Source: JAKPQE01 sp041397845
GTDB taxonomy: Bacteria > Pseudomonadota > Alphaproteobacteria > Rhizobiales > JAKPQE01
Assembly: GCA_041397845.1 (NCBI GenBank)
Contig: JAWKVW010000014.1
Span: 32,083-96,082, forward strand
Reading direction: 5' to 3'
Length of the DNA stretch: 64,000 nucleotides
In this document: positions 53,272-63,442 of the stretch, piece by piece
How positions within the stretch are numbered: position 1 is the stretch's first letter
Layout: the number at the start of each line of letters is the position of its first letter
Translations under genes and position numbers: made by a program
Notes under the pieces: model-generated
What the model was told of the DNA's origin: nothing
Database searches by the model: none
Seen by the model: only the letters and a program-made list of their open reading frames with translations

Positions 53272-56046
53272 TCAGGCGGCCCTGGCGCGGTGATCAGCGA
53301 TCCGGGTCGAGGCTTCGTTGAAGCTCGTGCCGATCGCGGCAAGGGCCTCGGGCGCGTAGGAGCCCGATTTGGCGGTGCGCTCGACGTCGGCGCAAAGGGC
53401 GGCGACGCGGGCGGCGCCGATGTTGTAGCTCATCGATTTGAGGGCATGGGCGGCGCGGGCGACCTCGGCGGCATCGCCCGCCGCATGGGCGGCGGCGAGT
53501 TCGGCGAGCGTCTTCGGCGCGTTTTCGAGATAGAGGCCGAAGAGCCGGTCGAGGAGGGCGGCGGCGGCCGGACCGCCCATTTCGGCGATGGATTTCAGCA
53601 CGGCCGGATCGAGGACCGGCGTTTCATCGTCGTCGTCCACGGGGGCGGCCGGGACGACCGGCGCCGTCTGCGCGACGGGTGACGGGGCAGGCGCTTGCGG
53701 CGTGGCCGGGGTCTCGATGGCCGCCGGCTCGGGTGCGACGACGTCATCGGACGGGGTCAGCCAGTCGAGCAGGCAGCGGCCGATCTCGTCGAGGGTGAAG
53801 GGCTTGACGAGGAAATCGTCCATGCCGGCGTCGCGCCAGGCATCGTCGGCCTCGCCAAGGACGCGGGCGGTGAGGGCGACGACCGGCAGGCGGCCGGCGC
53901 CCGCCGCTGTTCCGGCTTCGGCCTCGGCGGCGCGGATGGCGCGGGTCGCGGCGAAACCGTCCATGACCGGCATCGAGCAGTCCATGAAGACGAACTGGTA
54001 GTCGCCGGCCGCGACCTTCTCGACCGCTTCGGCGCCATTCTCGGCAAGGTCGGGGACGATCGAGAAGCGCGACAGCGCGGCGAGAATGGTCTCGCGGTTG
54101 ACGGCATTGTCGTCGGCGACAAGGATGCGGGCGCCGGGAAACTGCGGCAGGCTGGCCATCTCGCCGCCGCGCCGGGTCGAGGTCTCGGGCCGTTCCCTGA
54201 CGCCCTCGGCGATGCGCTGCAGGCAGGCGGCGACGCCCTCGGCGGTGACCGGACAGGGCAGGCGGTTGGTCGCCTTGCCGGCGACCAGAAGGCGGCTGGC
54301 GCGCTCGTCGCCGACCGGGGTCAGGGCAACGACGGCCTTCGGCGCCCCGTCAAGTGCGATCTCCTCGAGAATTGCGGTATCGGCGATGAAGACGTCGCGC
54401 GGGCCGAACGCCGGCGGCCGGCGCATGTCTGCAAGGAACGGGGCAACGCCATAGTCGGCGCAGTAGCGGGCAATCGTCTCGGCGGTGCGCGGCAGGGCGG
54501 TGGCGATGACGGCGCGGCCGAAGGCGGCCGGGTCGGGCAGGTGCAGCGGCGCCGCGGCGGTGTCGAGCTCGACCTCGATGGAGAAATAGAAGCTCGAGCC
54601 TTCGCCCTCTTTGGAGCGGACCTTGAGGTCGCCGCCCATGGCGTCGACGAGACGGCGGCAGATGGCAAGGCCAAGGCCAGTGCCGCCGAAGCGGCGGGTG
54701 GTGGTCTGGTCGGCCTGGGCGAACATCTCGAAGATGGTGTCCTGACGATCCTCGGGGATGCCGATGCCGGTGTCGATCACGGCGACATCGATGCGGGCGG
54801 TGCGCCCGGCAATCTGTTCGCCGTCCATCTCGATCGTTACCGAGCCGGTCTCGGTGAACTTGATGGCGTTGTTGACGAGATTGGACAGGACCTGATGCAG
54901 GCGCACGGGATCGGCGAAGACGCCGGCCGGAACGCGCGGCGAGACATAGGCGGCGATATCGAGCCCCTTGCCGGTGGCGCGATCCCAGAACAGCTCGACG
55001 ATATCGCCGGCAAGGCTCGCCGGTGTCACCTCGGTGCGCTCCAGGGTGAGGCGGCCGGCCTCGATCTTCGACAGATCGAGAATGTCGTTGATGATGGCGA
55101 TGAGGCTCTTGCCCGATTTCAGGATGATCTCGGCATAGCGATGGTCCTGATCGGTGAGATGGGCGCGGGTCAGAAGTTCGGCCATGACCAGCATGCCGTT
55201 CATCGGCGTGCGGATTTCGTGGCTCATCGTTGCGAGGAAGTCGGACTTGGCGGCGTTGGCGGTCTCGGCCGTTTCCTTGGCGACGCGCAGCTCGCGGGTG
55301 CGCAGGTCGACGGTCAGCTCCAGGGTTTCGCGATGCCGGGCGAGGCGGTCGTCGCGCTCGTTGATCTCGGACATCATGGCGTTGAAGCTGTCGACGAGGC
55401 GGGCGGTCTCCTCGTCCTCGGCCGCCTCCACCCGGTGGCGGAAGTCCTCGGTCTCGCGCACCTCGTTCATGGACTCGATGAGGGCGTGGAGCGGGCTGAC
55501 GATGCGGCGCTGCAGGCGGAAGACGGCGGCAAAGCCGATGAGCGCGGCGGCGAGGGCGGCGGCGATGTTGGTCTTGACGCCGTCAAGGATGCGGGCAACG
55601 AGGTCGCCGGTGTCGGCGATGAGGACGAGGTAACCAACCTGCTCGCCGGCGCTGACGATCTTCTGGCGCACCGGCAGGTCATGGCTGGTCAGCAGCGACC
55701 AGGGGCTGCCGGTGGCGGCATTCTCGGCGGCGCTTTCAAGGACAATGCCGGTGCCCATCTCGGCGAGAACGCGGCCGGACATGGTCTCGACGCGGGCATA
55801 GTGGACGAAGGGGAAGGCGCGGATCGCCTTCAGGCTCTTCATGGCGGCGGCGCGATCGCCGGCAACGAGGGCGTCGGTGGTCGCGGCGGCAAAGACGCTG
55901 GCGATCGCCAGGAGTTCGCCGCGCTTGGTTTCGGCATAACGCACGGTCTCGCGCCAGACGAGCAGGGCGACGGCGATGGCGGTCGTCACCGCGATGGCAA
56001 TCATCACGGTGGTGGCGATGCGCCTTGCGATCGAGGTTTTCTGCAC
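53272..56046 (-). CDS. Hybrid sensor histidine kinase (HAMP-HisKA-HATPase-REC-HPt)
   Basis: A 924-residue hybrid kinase. Membrane segments lie near residues 12-34 and 155-175 around a periplasmic region of about 120 residues. HAMP follows, then HisKA with FLATMSHEIRTPMNGM (His about 276), ATPase domain (NLVNNAIKFTETG, DTGIGIPED, GTGLGLAI), a degenerate receiver-like region, a true receiver (VADDNAVNRE, phospho-Asp in FVFMDCSMPVMDG, Lys in FLVKPF) and a C-terminal HPt domain (RAAHALKSMSYNIGA). This is the BarA/ArcB layout for an internal His-Asp-His relay. The GTG start at 56046 was chosen for a short cytoplasmic lead; one 13 codons further upstream is open. It is divergent from a response regulator-kinase gene. 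Confidence 0.9.
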   Translation of the reverse strand: MQKTSIARRIATTVMIAIAVTTAIAVALLVWRETVRYAETKRGELLAIASVFAAATTDALVAGDRAAAMKSLKAIRAFPFVHYARVETMSGRVLAEMGTGIVLESAAENAATGSPWSLLTSHDLPVRQKIVSAGEQVGYLVLIADTGDLVARILDGVKTNIAAALAAALIGFAAVFRLQRRIVSPLHALIESMNEVRETEDFRHRVEAAEDEETARLVDSFNAMMSEINERDDRLARHRETLELTVDLRTRELRVAKETAETANAAKSDFLATMSHEIRTPMNGMLVMAELLTRAHLTDQDHRYAEIILKSGKSLIAIINDILDLSKIEAGRLTLERTEVTPASLAGDIVELFWDRATGKGLDIAAYVSPRVPAGVFADPVRLHQVLSNLVNNAIKFTETGSVTIEMDGEQIAGRTARIDVAVIDTGIGIPEDRQDTIFEMFAQADQTTTRRFGGTGLGLAICRRLVDAMGGDLKVRSKEGEGSSFYFSIEVELDTAAAPLHLPDPAAFGRAVIATALPRTAETIARYCADYGVAPFLADMRRPPAFGPRDVFIADTAILEEIALDGAPKAVVALTPVGDERASRLLVAGKATNRLPCPVTAEGVAACLQRIAEGVRERPETSTRRGGEMASLPQFPGARILVADDNAVNRETILAALSRFSIVPDLAENGAEAVEKVAAGDYQFVFMDCSMPVMDGFAATRAIRAAEAEAGTAAGAGRLPVVALTARVLGEADDAWRDAGMDDFLVKPFTLDEIGRCLLDWLTPSDDVVAPEPAAIETPATPQAPAPSPVAQTAPVVPAAPVDDDDETPVLDPAVLKSIAEMGGPAAAALLDRLFGLYLENAPKTLAELAAAHAAGDAAEVARAAHALKSMSYNIGAARVAALCADVERTAKSGSYAPEALAAIGTSFNEASTRIADHRARAA

Positions 56047-56235
56047 TTTCCTGGAGCTCCGGCGACGACACGCTGCTTGGCGCACCGATCATGGCGCCGG
56101 AGCGGTTTACCGGCGGTTTACGATGACGGAGCGCCATGCATGGCTGCTGCATGCCGATATGGCCGCACGGTTAACGTCTCGAAATCGGTTTACGTATAAC
56201 TTTTGATATGTGATCGCCTATTCACCCGGGTCAAA

Positions 56236-57397
56236 ATGTCGTCCGAAGCTTCCGACCATCCCTCGCGCGTGCTCGTCGTCGACGACGACCCGTTGCTGCG
56301 CGAGATCGTGGTCGCCAATCTCAGGCGCTACGCATTCGACGTTTCGGTTGCCGAAAACGGCCGCGAAGCGCTCGACTTCATGGCCGAGAATGCCGTCGAC
56401 ATCGTCATTTCCGACCTCGATATGCCGGTGATGACCGGCTACGAACTGCTGTCGAAGCTGCGCAAGGACGTCGTGCTGCGCTACGTGCCGGTGGTGGTCA
56501 TCACCGGTTCGGAAGATGCCAATGCCTGCGAGCGGAGCGCTGTCGCTCGGCGCCACGGCGTTTCTGACGAAGCCGCTGAACTGGGCGCTGTTCGTTCATA
56601 ACCTCTGGTATGTCCTCAACAACTCGAAGCGCGAGAACGCCATCCGCGAGGCCCGCAAAGGCGGCGAGGCGGCGAGCCCGGATGAAGGACGAAAGCATGA
56701 TCTCGGTCGGCCACGAGCTCAGGACACCGCTCAACTCGATCATCGGCTTTGCCCGGCTGCTCATCGACGAGGTCGCCGGGCCGATGGGGTCGGCCGACTA
56801 TCGCGATTATGCCCGCGAAATCGAGGGCGCCGGGCGGAACATGGGAGAGGCTCGTCTCCGACCTCTTTCTCTTTTCCGGCATTCTCGCCGGAACGCAGGC
56901 GCGCAACGACGACGACTATACGGTCGAGACGCTGGTGGTGCCGCCGGCGCGGCAGCTCGCCGAGGCGGCCAAGGCGCGCGGCATCACGCTGGAATGCGTC
57001 ATGGACCAGCCATTCGCCGAACTCACCTGCGACCGGACGCTGGTGCGCCGAGGGCGATCACCGAGCTTGTCGACAATGCCATCCATGCCGCGCCGGAGGC
57101 GCAAGGTGCGGATCGAGGCGCATGTCGCCAGGCACAGGCTGCAGGTCGTCGTCACCGACAATGGCAGGGCTGCCCGAACACATGCGCGAGCAGGTATTTG
57201 ATCCGTTCTTCAGTCGAGTCGGCAATGACGCGCCAGCGCAACGGCCTCGGCCTCGGCCTTACGGTGGCACGCGGCATTGCCCGGCTGCATCGCGGCGGTT
57301 ACGTTCTGGAGCGCGGGAGGGCGGCGGCACGCTCGCCCGCCTCGTCATCGCCGATGCGTCCGAGCAGATATCGATCCCGGAGCGCTCGGTCGCCTGA
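56236..57397 (+). pseudogene. Response regulator-histidine kinase, multiply frameshifted
   Basis: The pieces assemble, in order, into one protein of about 385 residues. An intact receiver comes first (VLVVDDDPLLREIV, phospho-Asp in IVISDLDMPVMTG), its end ATAFLTKPLNW lies in the next frame, then a coiled linker, HisKA (MISVGHELRTPLNSIIGFAR), and ATPase pieces VRRAITELVDNAIHAAPEA, VVTDNG, GLGLGLTVARGIARLH and GGTLARLVI. At least five shifts lie between about 56540 and 57320. Reading order and conservation are kept throughout, so sequence error is likely. Receiver-first kinases are soluble and take part in phosphorelays; the divergent hybrid kinase is the obvious partner. Confidence 0.72.
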
Positions 57398-57613
57398 TCA
57401 GAGGCCAGAGCCGCGACAGGGTTAACGGTTTCCAGACTTCTTTCAGCGAATTTTATGAAATCGCCAAAGTATTCGTTTTTGAATAATTCCACATAATTTT
57501 TTCTAACCTGGCGACGGATAAATACTTTCGCAATCCTGACGCGCGATGCTCTCCGGCAATCTGTGGTCGATATATATCGGCCAGGGCCAACATAACAAGC
57601 GAAGCAATCGCCA

Positions 57614-58947
57614 TGTTGAAGAAAATTAGCGAGCTGCTGCGGCGTTTTGCGTGCCGAACGGGGTAATGTCGCGGTACTGTTTTCGCGGTATTTCCAGTGG
57701 TCATGGGCGGCGTCGCGTTCGGCGTCGATGCTGCGCAGGTTCACCTGCAGCGCTCGGGCCTGCAGGACGCGGCGGATGCGGCGGCGCTCGGCGCGGCCGG
57801 AACTCTACATGACGTCCGGGCGCACGAACGCCATTCAGGCGATCGCCGAGGCCTATGCCAAGGCCAATCTCGGGCGCTATGCCGAGACGGTGCGGGTCGT
57901 GGCGCAGGTCGTCGACGAGGGCGAGACCGTGCAAGTTTGCCCTCACCGACCGGACGCGGATGTATTTCGCCTCCTTCATGGGCGGCGAGGACGAAGGTGA
58001 CATCTCGGCTTCGGCCACGGCGCGGATCGCCGGTGGCGGCGGTTGCGCGTCATTGGCCTCAACTTGAGGAAAACAAGGCGACCGTCCGGCTGAAGTCGAA
58101 GAAGACGTCGATTACGGCGCCGACCTGTGCGATCTATTCGAATTCGAAGTCGAAGGACGGCCTCGACGTCCAGAGTTCCTCCAAGATCATTTCCGAGCTC
58201 ATCTGCTCGGCCGGCGGCCACAAGGGCAAGGGCACGAGCTTCAAGCCCGGGCCAACGACCGACTGCCCGACGGCGGAAGACCCGCTCGCCGGGCGCGCGG
58301 TGGTCTCGACCAACGGCTGCGATTTCACCGACTATCAGGTCGACGAGGGCGACTTCGTCATCGCCAAGCCGGGCGTCTACTGCAATGGCATCAAGGTGAA
58401 GAAGAAGGCGTCGCTGCTTCCGGAAGGCGTCTACGTCATCAAGGGCGGCGTCCGCGAAGGTCGAGGGCGATGCGACGCTCAAGGCTGACTATGCCGGCTC
58501 GCGCTCGCCGAGGATGCGACGATCGACTTCGGCAAGGATACGACGATCGATCTCAACGGCGCCCACGGGAGATGGCCAGCCTCCTGATGTTCGAGGACCC
58601 GAACGCGAAAACCGGCAATATCTACGAGATCTATTCGCACAACGCGCGCAACCTGACCGGCACTATTTACCTGCCGAAGGGCAAGCTGAAGATTCAGGGC
58701 GATGTGACGAAGGAAACCGGCAAGGGCGACAAGGTTGCCGCCGAGGAAAAAGCGGAAGACGAGGCCGAGCGGGCGCGACCAGGACTATGACATCGCCCAT
58801 CAGTCCGCCTGCCGCGATTGTCGTCAACCAGCTCGAGCTTGCCAAGGGGCCAAAACCTCGTCCTGAAGACCGACTACGGCGCGACGGATGTGCCGGTGCC
58901 GGATGGCATCGCCCCGATCCGGGCGCAACATCTGGATCGAGGAATAG
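57614..58947 (+). pseudogene. Tad/TadG-like pilus-associated protein, multiply frameshifted
   Basis: The N-terminus is that of the putative Flp pilus-assembly Tad domain: MLKKISELLRRF, then RAERGNVAVLF, VVMGGVAFGVDAAQVHLQ and RSGLQDAADAAALGAA, with one membrane segment. The long remainder (LKSKKTSITAPTCAIYSNSK, AEDPLAGRAVVSTNGCDFTD, GNIYEIYSHNARNLTGTIYL, APIRA-NIWIEE) looks exported. It ends at a TAG at 58945-58947. Six or more single-base shifts break the frame. No other tad/flp genes are in the window, so it is an orphan of the locus. Function is inferred from the N-terminal domain only. Confidence 0.65.
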
Positions 58948-59011
58948 GCTTTGCGACGGCACGACGAAAACAGGCGGCACCACCGGGCGCCGCCCGTTTT
59001 GTTGTGTCGTG

Positions 59012-59037
59012 GTGCGTTACGCCTCCGGCTAACGCAC
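59012..59037. repeat. Palindromic repeat A, copy 1
   Basis: GTGCGTTA and TAACGCAC arms around CGCCTCCGGC, whose GCC and GGC extend the stem. The same element recurs at 59610-59635 and, altered, at 59650-59675, so it brackets the tandem repeat block. Confidence 0.8.
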
Positions 59038-59100
59038 CGGGCGCCGCCTTTTCTGTCGGGTCTGTCCGATCGCCGGGGCAGCGCCATACGCGCCAGGGCG

Positions 59101-59600
59101 GGATGGTGTTTGGCTGCTGGTCCGTCGTCCTGCGCGTGACGGCGGGGGCACGGTTCTTCGTCATTCCCGCGCAAGCGGGATCAGTCGTTGTTTCAGTAGG
59201 CTGATATCCGGCATGGATCCCCGCTTGCGCGGGGATGACGGCCCGGCGCGGGGTCGGGCAGTGCCTGAGCGCCAGGCAGGATGGTGTTTGGCTGCTGGTC
59301 CGTCGTCCTGCGCGTGACGGCAGGGGCACGGTTCTTCGTCATTCCCGCGCAAGCGGAATCAGTCGTTGTTTCAGTAGGCTGATATCCGGCATGGATCCCC
59401 GCGCGGGGATGACAACCCGCCTGGTCGGGCAGTGCCTGAGCGCGGGGGCGGGATGGTGTTTGGCTGCTGGTCCGTCGTCCTGCGCCACCACGGCAGGGTA
59501 CAGTTCTTTGTCATTCCGCGCAAGCGGGATCAGTCGTGTTTCAGTGTCTGATGTCCGGCATGGATCCCCGCTTGCGCGGGGATGACGGCCGGGCGCGGCG
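59101..59600. repeat. Three tandem repeats of about 175 bp with internal palindromes
   Basis: Units start at 59101, 59279 and 59451, each with GGATGGTGTTTGGCTGCTGG. Within a unit an inverted pair, of the form GTCATTCCCGCGCAAGCGGG and CCCCGCTTGCGCGGGGATGAC (in copy 1 at about 59160-59183 and 59216-59239), brackets a spacer of about 32 bases. Copies 1 and 2 differ little; copy 3 is more diverged and has several indels. The palindrome type is common between genes of many alphaproteobacteria (REP-like). No coding frame is convincing here. Confidence 0.85.
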
Positions 59601-59609
59601 GCTGTGGTG

Positions 59610-59635
59610 GTGCGTTACGCCGTCGGCTAACGCAC
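59610..59635. repeat. Palindromic repeat A, copy 2
   Basis: GTGCGTTA and TAACGCAC arms around CGCCGTCGGC, one base different from copy 1. Confidence 0.8.
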
Positions 59636-59649
59636 CGGGTGCTGTAGCC

Positions 59650-59675
59650 GTGCGTTGCGCCTCCGGCTAACGGCA
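59650..59675. repeat. Palindromic repeat A, diverged copy 3
   Basis: GTGCGTTG and TAACGGCAC around CGCCTCCGGC, with one mismatch and one extra base. It runs over the end of the pyruvate carboxylase gene. Confidence 0.7.
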
Positions 59676-62600
59676 CCCTACGTCTGGTTGCCGCGGGGGA
59701 CCCTGTTTCCCATCGGGCGCCTCAGGCGTCGGCGGGGCGACGAGGAGGTCCTTGGCGTCGATCTGCTGGCCGGGCTGGACAGCGACCTCGGCGATGGTGC
59801 CGTCGCGCTCGGCGTGCAGGGCCGTTTCCATCTTCATCGCTTCGATGGAGAGCAGCACATCGCCGGCGGTCACCTGCTGGCCGGGCTTGACGGCGAGGGT
59901 CGCGACGACGCCGGGCATCGGCGCGGCAACGTGGTTGGCGTTGGCCGGATCGGCCTTGCGGCGCTGGCCGGCACCGGAGGCGCCATGGGCGCGGTCGGGC
60001 ACCTTGACGATGCGCGGCTGGCCGTTCAGCTCGAAGAAGACGCGGACACGTGACCGTCCTCATCCGGCTCGCCGATCGCCTGACAGCGAATGACGAGGGT
60101 CTTGCCGGCCTCGAGGTCGGGCATGATCTCCTCGCCCGGCTGCAGGCCGTAGAAATAGACCGGCGTCGGCAGGACGGAGACCGGACCGTAGGTGTCGCGG
60201 GCGCGGGCGTATTCGTCGGGCGGACGGATGTAGCCAGGGTAGCTGGCGAGTCGAAATCGTCGACGGCATGCTCGAGCTCGCCGGCGATGCGGAGCCCGTT
60301 CGGCATCGAGATCGGCCAGGCCAGCAGCGGCCGGGCCGCACGGTGATCGGCGTCTCGCCCATCGGCGCCTTCTTCTGGATGTCGGCGGGCCAGCCGCCGG
60401 CGGCTTCGTCCAGGGCATCGCCGCGCAGCATCTGGATGACCGATTCCGGGAAGGCGACATCCTTCTTCGGATCGGCAACGTCGGCGGCAGAGGCCGGAGG
60501 AGACCATCATCAGGGCCATGTCGCCGACGACCTTGGAGGACGGCGTCACCTTGACGATATCGCCGAAGAGGCGGTTGGCGGCGGCATAAGCCTCGGCGAC
60601 CTCGTGCCAACGGGCCTCGAGGCCGAGCGAGCGGGCCTGTTCCTTCAGATTGGTGAACTGGCCGCCCGGCATTTCATGCAGGTAGACCTCGGAGGCGCCG
60701 ACACGCAGATCGCTCTCGAACAGGCGGTACTGATAGCGCACCGCCTCCCAGTAGAACGAGATGCGGCGGATGGCCAGGAGATTGAGCCCGGTGTCGCGAT
60801 CGGTGCGGCGCAGGGCCTCGACGATGGAGCCGAGACAGGGCTGGGCGGTGAGGCCGGAGAGGGCGTCCATCGCCGCGTCGACATCGCATCGGCGCCGGAT
60901 TCGGCGGCGGCAAGCACGGTGGCGGCCGAGGCGCCCGAGGTGTCGTGGGTGTGGAAGTGCAGCGGCAGGTCGGTTTCCTCGCGCAGCGTGCGGAACAGCA
61001 CGCGGGCGGCGGCGGGCTTCAAAGGCCGGCCATGTCCTTGATGCCGATGACGTGGACGCCGGCGGCCTCGAGCTCGCGAACGGAGCCGACATAATATTTC
61101 AGGTCGTACTTGGAGCGGTCCGGATCATGTCGCCGGTGTAGCAGATGGCGCCCTCGCAGATCCTGTTCTCCTCGGCGACGGCATCGATCGAGACGCGCAT
61201 GTTCTCGACCCAGTTGAGACAATCGAAAACGCGGAAGAGATCGACACCGCCGGCCGCGGCGGCGGACGAAACTGACGACATTGTCCAGGGTGGTGGTGTA
61301 GCCGGCCTTGATTCGAGCCGCTTTTAGCCTTTATCTACAGGAGGATGTTCGGCGCCTTGTCGCGAATGAGGGCGAGGCTGTCGGGGTCCTCGGTGAGGAA
61401 GCGCATGGCGACGTCGAAGGTGGCGCCGCCCCAGCATTCAGCGAGAAGAGACCGGGCAGGCCGGTGGCGTAGCTCTCGGCGATGGCGGCGATGTCGTGGG
61501 TGCGCACGCGGGTCGCCAGCAGCGACTGGTGGGCGTCGCGCATGGTGGTGTCGGTGACGAGGACGCGTTCCTCGTTGCGCATCCACTCGGCGAACTTCTT
61601 CGGGCCAAGGCGGTCGAGAAGCTGGCGGGTGCCCTCGGGCTTGTCGCTGCCGAAGCGCGGCGGCACGGGCAGGGCGACATCGGCCGGCGGCCGGGTGCGG
61701 CCGCGGGCCTCGGGGTGGCCGTTGACGGTGACGTCGGCGATGTAGGTCAGGAGCTTGGTCGCCCGGTCGCGGCGGCGGACCGAGGCAAAGAGCTCCGGCG
61801 TCTCGTCGATGAAGCGGGTCGTATAGGTGTTGTCGCGGAATTTCGGGTGGGTGATGACGTTTTCGAGGAAGGCGAGGTTGGTGGCGACGCCGCGAATGCG
61901 GAACTCGCGCAGGGCGCGGTCCATGCGGCGGATGGCTTCCTCTGGACTCGGCGCCCAGGCGGTCACCTTCTCCAGCAGCGGATCGTAATGGCGGGTGATG
62001 ACCGCGCCGGAATAGGCGGTGCCGCCATCGAGGCGGATGCCGAAGCCCATGGCGCCGCGATAGGCGGTGATGCGGCCATAGTCAGGAATGAAGTTCTGTT
62101 CCGGGTCTTCCGTGGTGATGCGGCACTGCAGGGCGTGGCCGTTGAGGCGGATGTCGTCCTGCGGCGGCACGCCCGAGGCCGGCGTGCCGATGGCCTCGCC
62201 CTCGGCGATGTGAATCTGCGCCTTGACGATGTCGATGCCGGTCACAACCTCGGTGACGGTGTGCTCGACCTGGATGCGCGGATTGACCTCGATGAAGTAG
62301 AAGGCGCCCGTGTCGGCGTCCATCAGGAACTCGACCGTGCCGGCGCCGACATAGTCGGTGGCGCGGGCAATGGCGAGGGCATAGCCGCAGATTTCGGCGC
62401 GGCGGGCAGCGTCGAGATAGGGCGCCGGGGCGCGCTCGACGACCTTCTGGTTGCGGCGCTGGACCGAGCAGTCGCGCTCGAACAGGTGGACGATGTTGCC
62501 GTGGCGGTCGCCGAGGATCTGCACCTCGACATGGCGGGCGCGCTCGACGAGCTTTTCGAGGTAGATCTCGTCCTTGCCGAAGGCGGCCTTGGCCTCGCGC

Positions 62601-63160
62601 TTGGCCGAGACGACCTCGCGCATCAGGTCGGCCTCGGTGCGGATGGTGCGCATGCCGCGACCGCCGCCGCCCCAGGAGGCCTTCAGCATCAGCGGATAGC
62701 CGATGGCGGCGGCGAGGCGCTTGACCTCGTCCATGTCGTCGGGCAACGGCGGGGTCGCCGGCATGACCGGGACGCCAGCCTCGATGGCAAGATTGCGGGC
62801 GGCGACCTTGTTGCCGAGGCGGCGCATGGTCTCGGGCGAGGGGCCGATGAAGGTGATGCCGGCCTCGGCGCAGGCCTCGGCGAATTCCGGGCTCTCGGAC
62901 AGGAAGCCGTAGCCGGGATGGATGGCGTCGACCTTCGCCTCGCGGGCGACGCGGATCATCTCGTCGATGGACAGATAAGCCTCGATCGGGCCAAGGCCGA
63001 TGCCGATCTGGTAGGCCTCGTCGGCCTTGAACCGGTGCAGCGCGAGCTTGTCTTCCTCGGCGAAGACGGCAGCCGTGCGCATGCCGAGTTCGTTGGCGGC
63101 GCGGAAGATGCGGATGGCTATCTCGGACCGATTGGCGGCGAGGATTTTCGTGATCGTCAA
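59667..63160 (-). pseudogene. pyc: Pyruvate carboxylase, 3' half multiply frameshifted
   Basis: It carboxylates pyruvate to oxaloacetate with biotin and ATP. The TTG start at 63160 (GGAGAC upstream) opens TITKILAANRSEIAIRIFRA. The biotin carboxylase domain is intact (ASWGGGGRGMRTIRTE, FIEVNPRIQVEHTVTE). From about 61440 the carboxyltransferase domain is broken into pieces in all frames (ECWGGATFDVAMRFL, DLFRVFDCLNWVENMR, HTHDTSGASAATVLAAAESG, GSIVEALRRTDRDTGLN, LHEMPGGQFTNLKEQARSLG); around 61320 even the bases of the QMLLRG region are scrambled and hold a stop. The biotinyl domain with EAMKMET (about 59840) and the stop are present. The total span of 3494 bases fits a full gene. Confidence 0.82.
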
Positions 63161-63442
63161 GACGGGTCTCCGGGACTGGCTGGGCCGCCGCCAGAGGCGC
63201 GCGATCCGGTTCGACTTTCGTTGCAATTATTTATACGGAGGCAGGCAGCGGGGAAAGAGGCTGTTGCCGCAAAAATATCGATATTTTGTCTAAAGGAGGC
63301 TCTTGCCAAAGGTCGCCGACATCCCGCCGCAGGGGCGAAATCCGCTGGACAGGGATGGACAAGGGGGATAAGTCGGAGAGGTATATTTTCCTGTCTGGTT
63401 GGCGTCGATGAGGCACGCGCGGCGGCGCGCCGGAGGTTCGAC
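63161..63442. other. Divergent region, pyc / S24 regulator
   Basis: 282 bases. It holds a 16-base perfect palindrome (63272-63287) in A/T-rich DNA, TAAAGGAGG at 63291-63299 without a following gene start, and an A/T-rich stretch near 63375-63400 that may be a promoter of the S24 regulator. No EcfG site. Confidence 0.45.
63272..63287. promoter_or_regulatory. 16-base A/T-rich palindrome, possible operator
   Basis: AAAATATCGATATTTT is a perfect palindrome in otherwise G+C-rich DNA, about 112 bases upstream of the pyc start and 155 upstream of the S24/HTH gene. It could be the operator of that regulator or part of a promoter; a similar half site occurs at 42523-42537. Confidence 0.45.

Noticed and set aside
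53695..56199. 834-codon plus-strand frame rich in Gly, Ala and Asp
   Set aside because: Shadow of the hybrid kinase; a Gly/Ala/Asp-rich composition is typical of the complement of such genes.
59101..59600. Spaced repeats resembling a CRISPR array
   Set aside because: Units are about 175 bp, in only three copies, with conserved rather than variable interiors, and no cas genes are near.
63291..63299. TAAAGGAGG as a ribosome-binding site for an extra gene
   Set aside because: No start codon with a sensible frame follows at the right distance.
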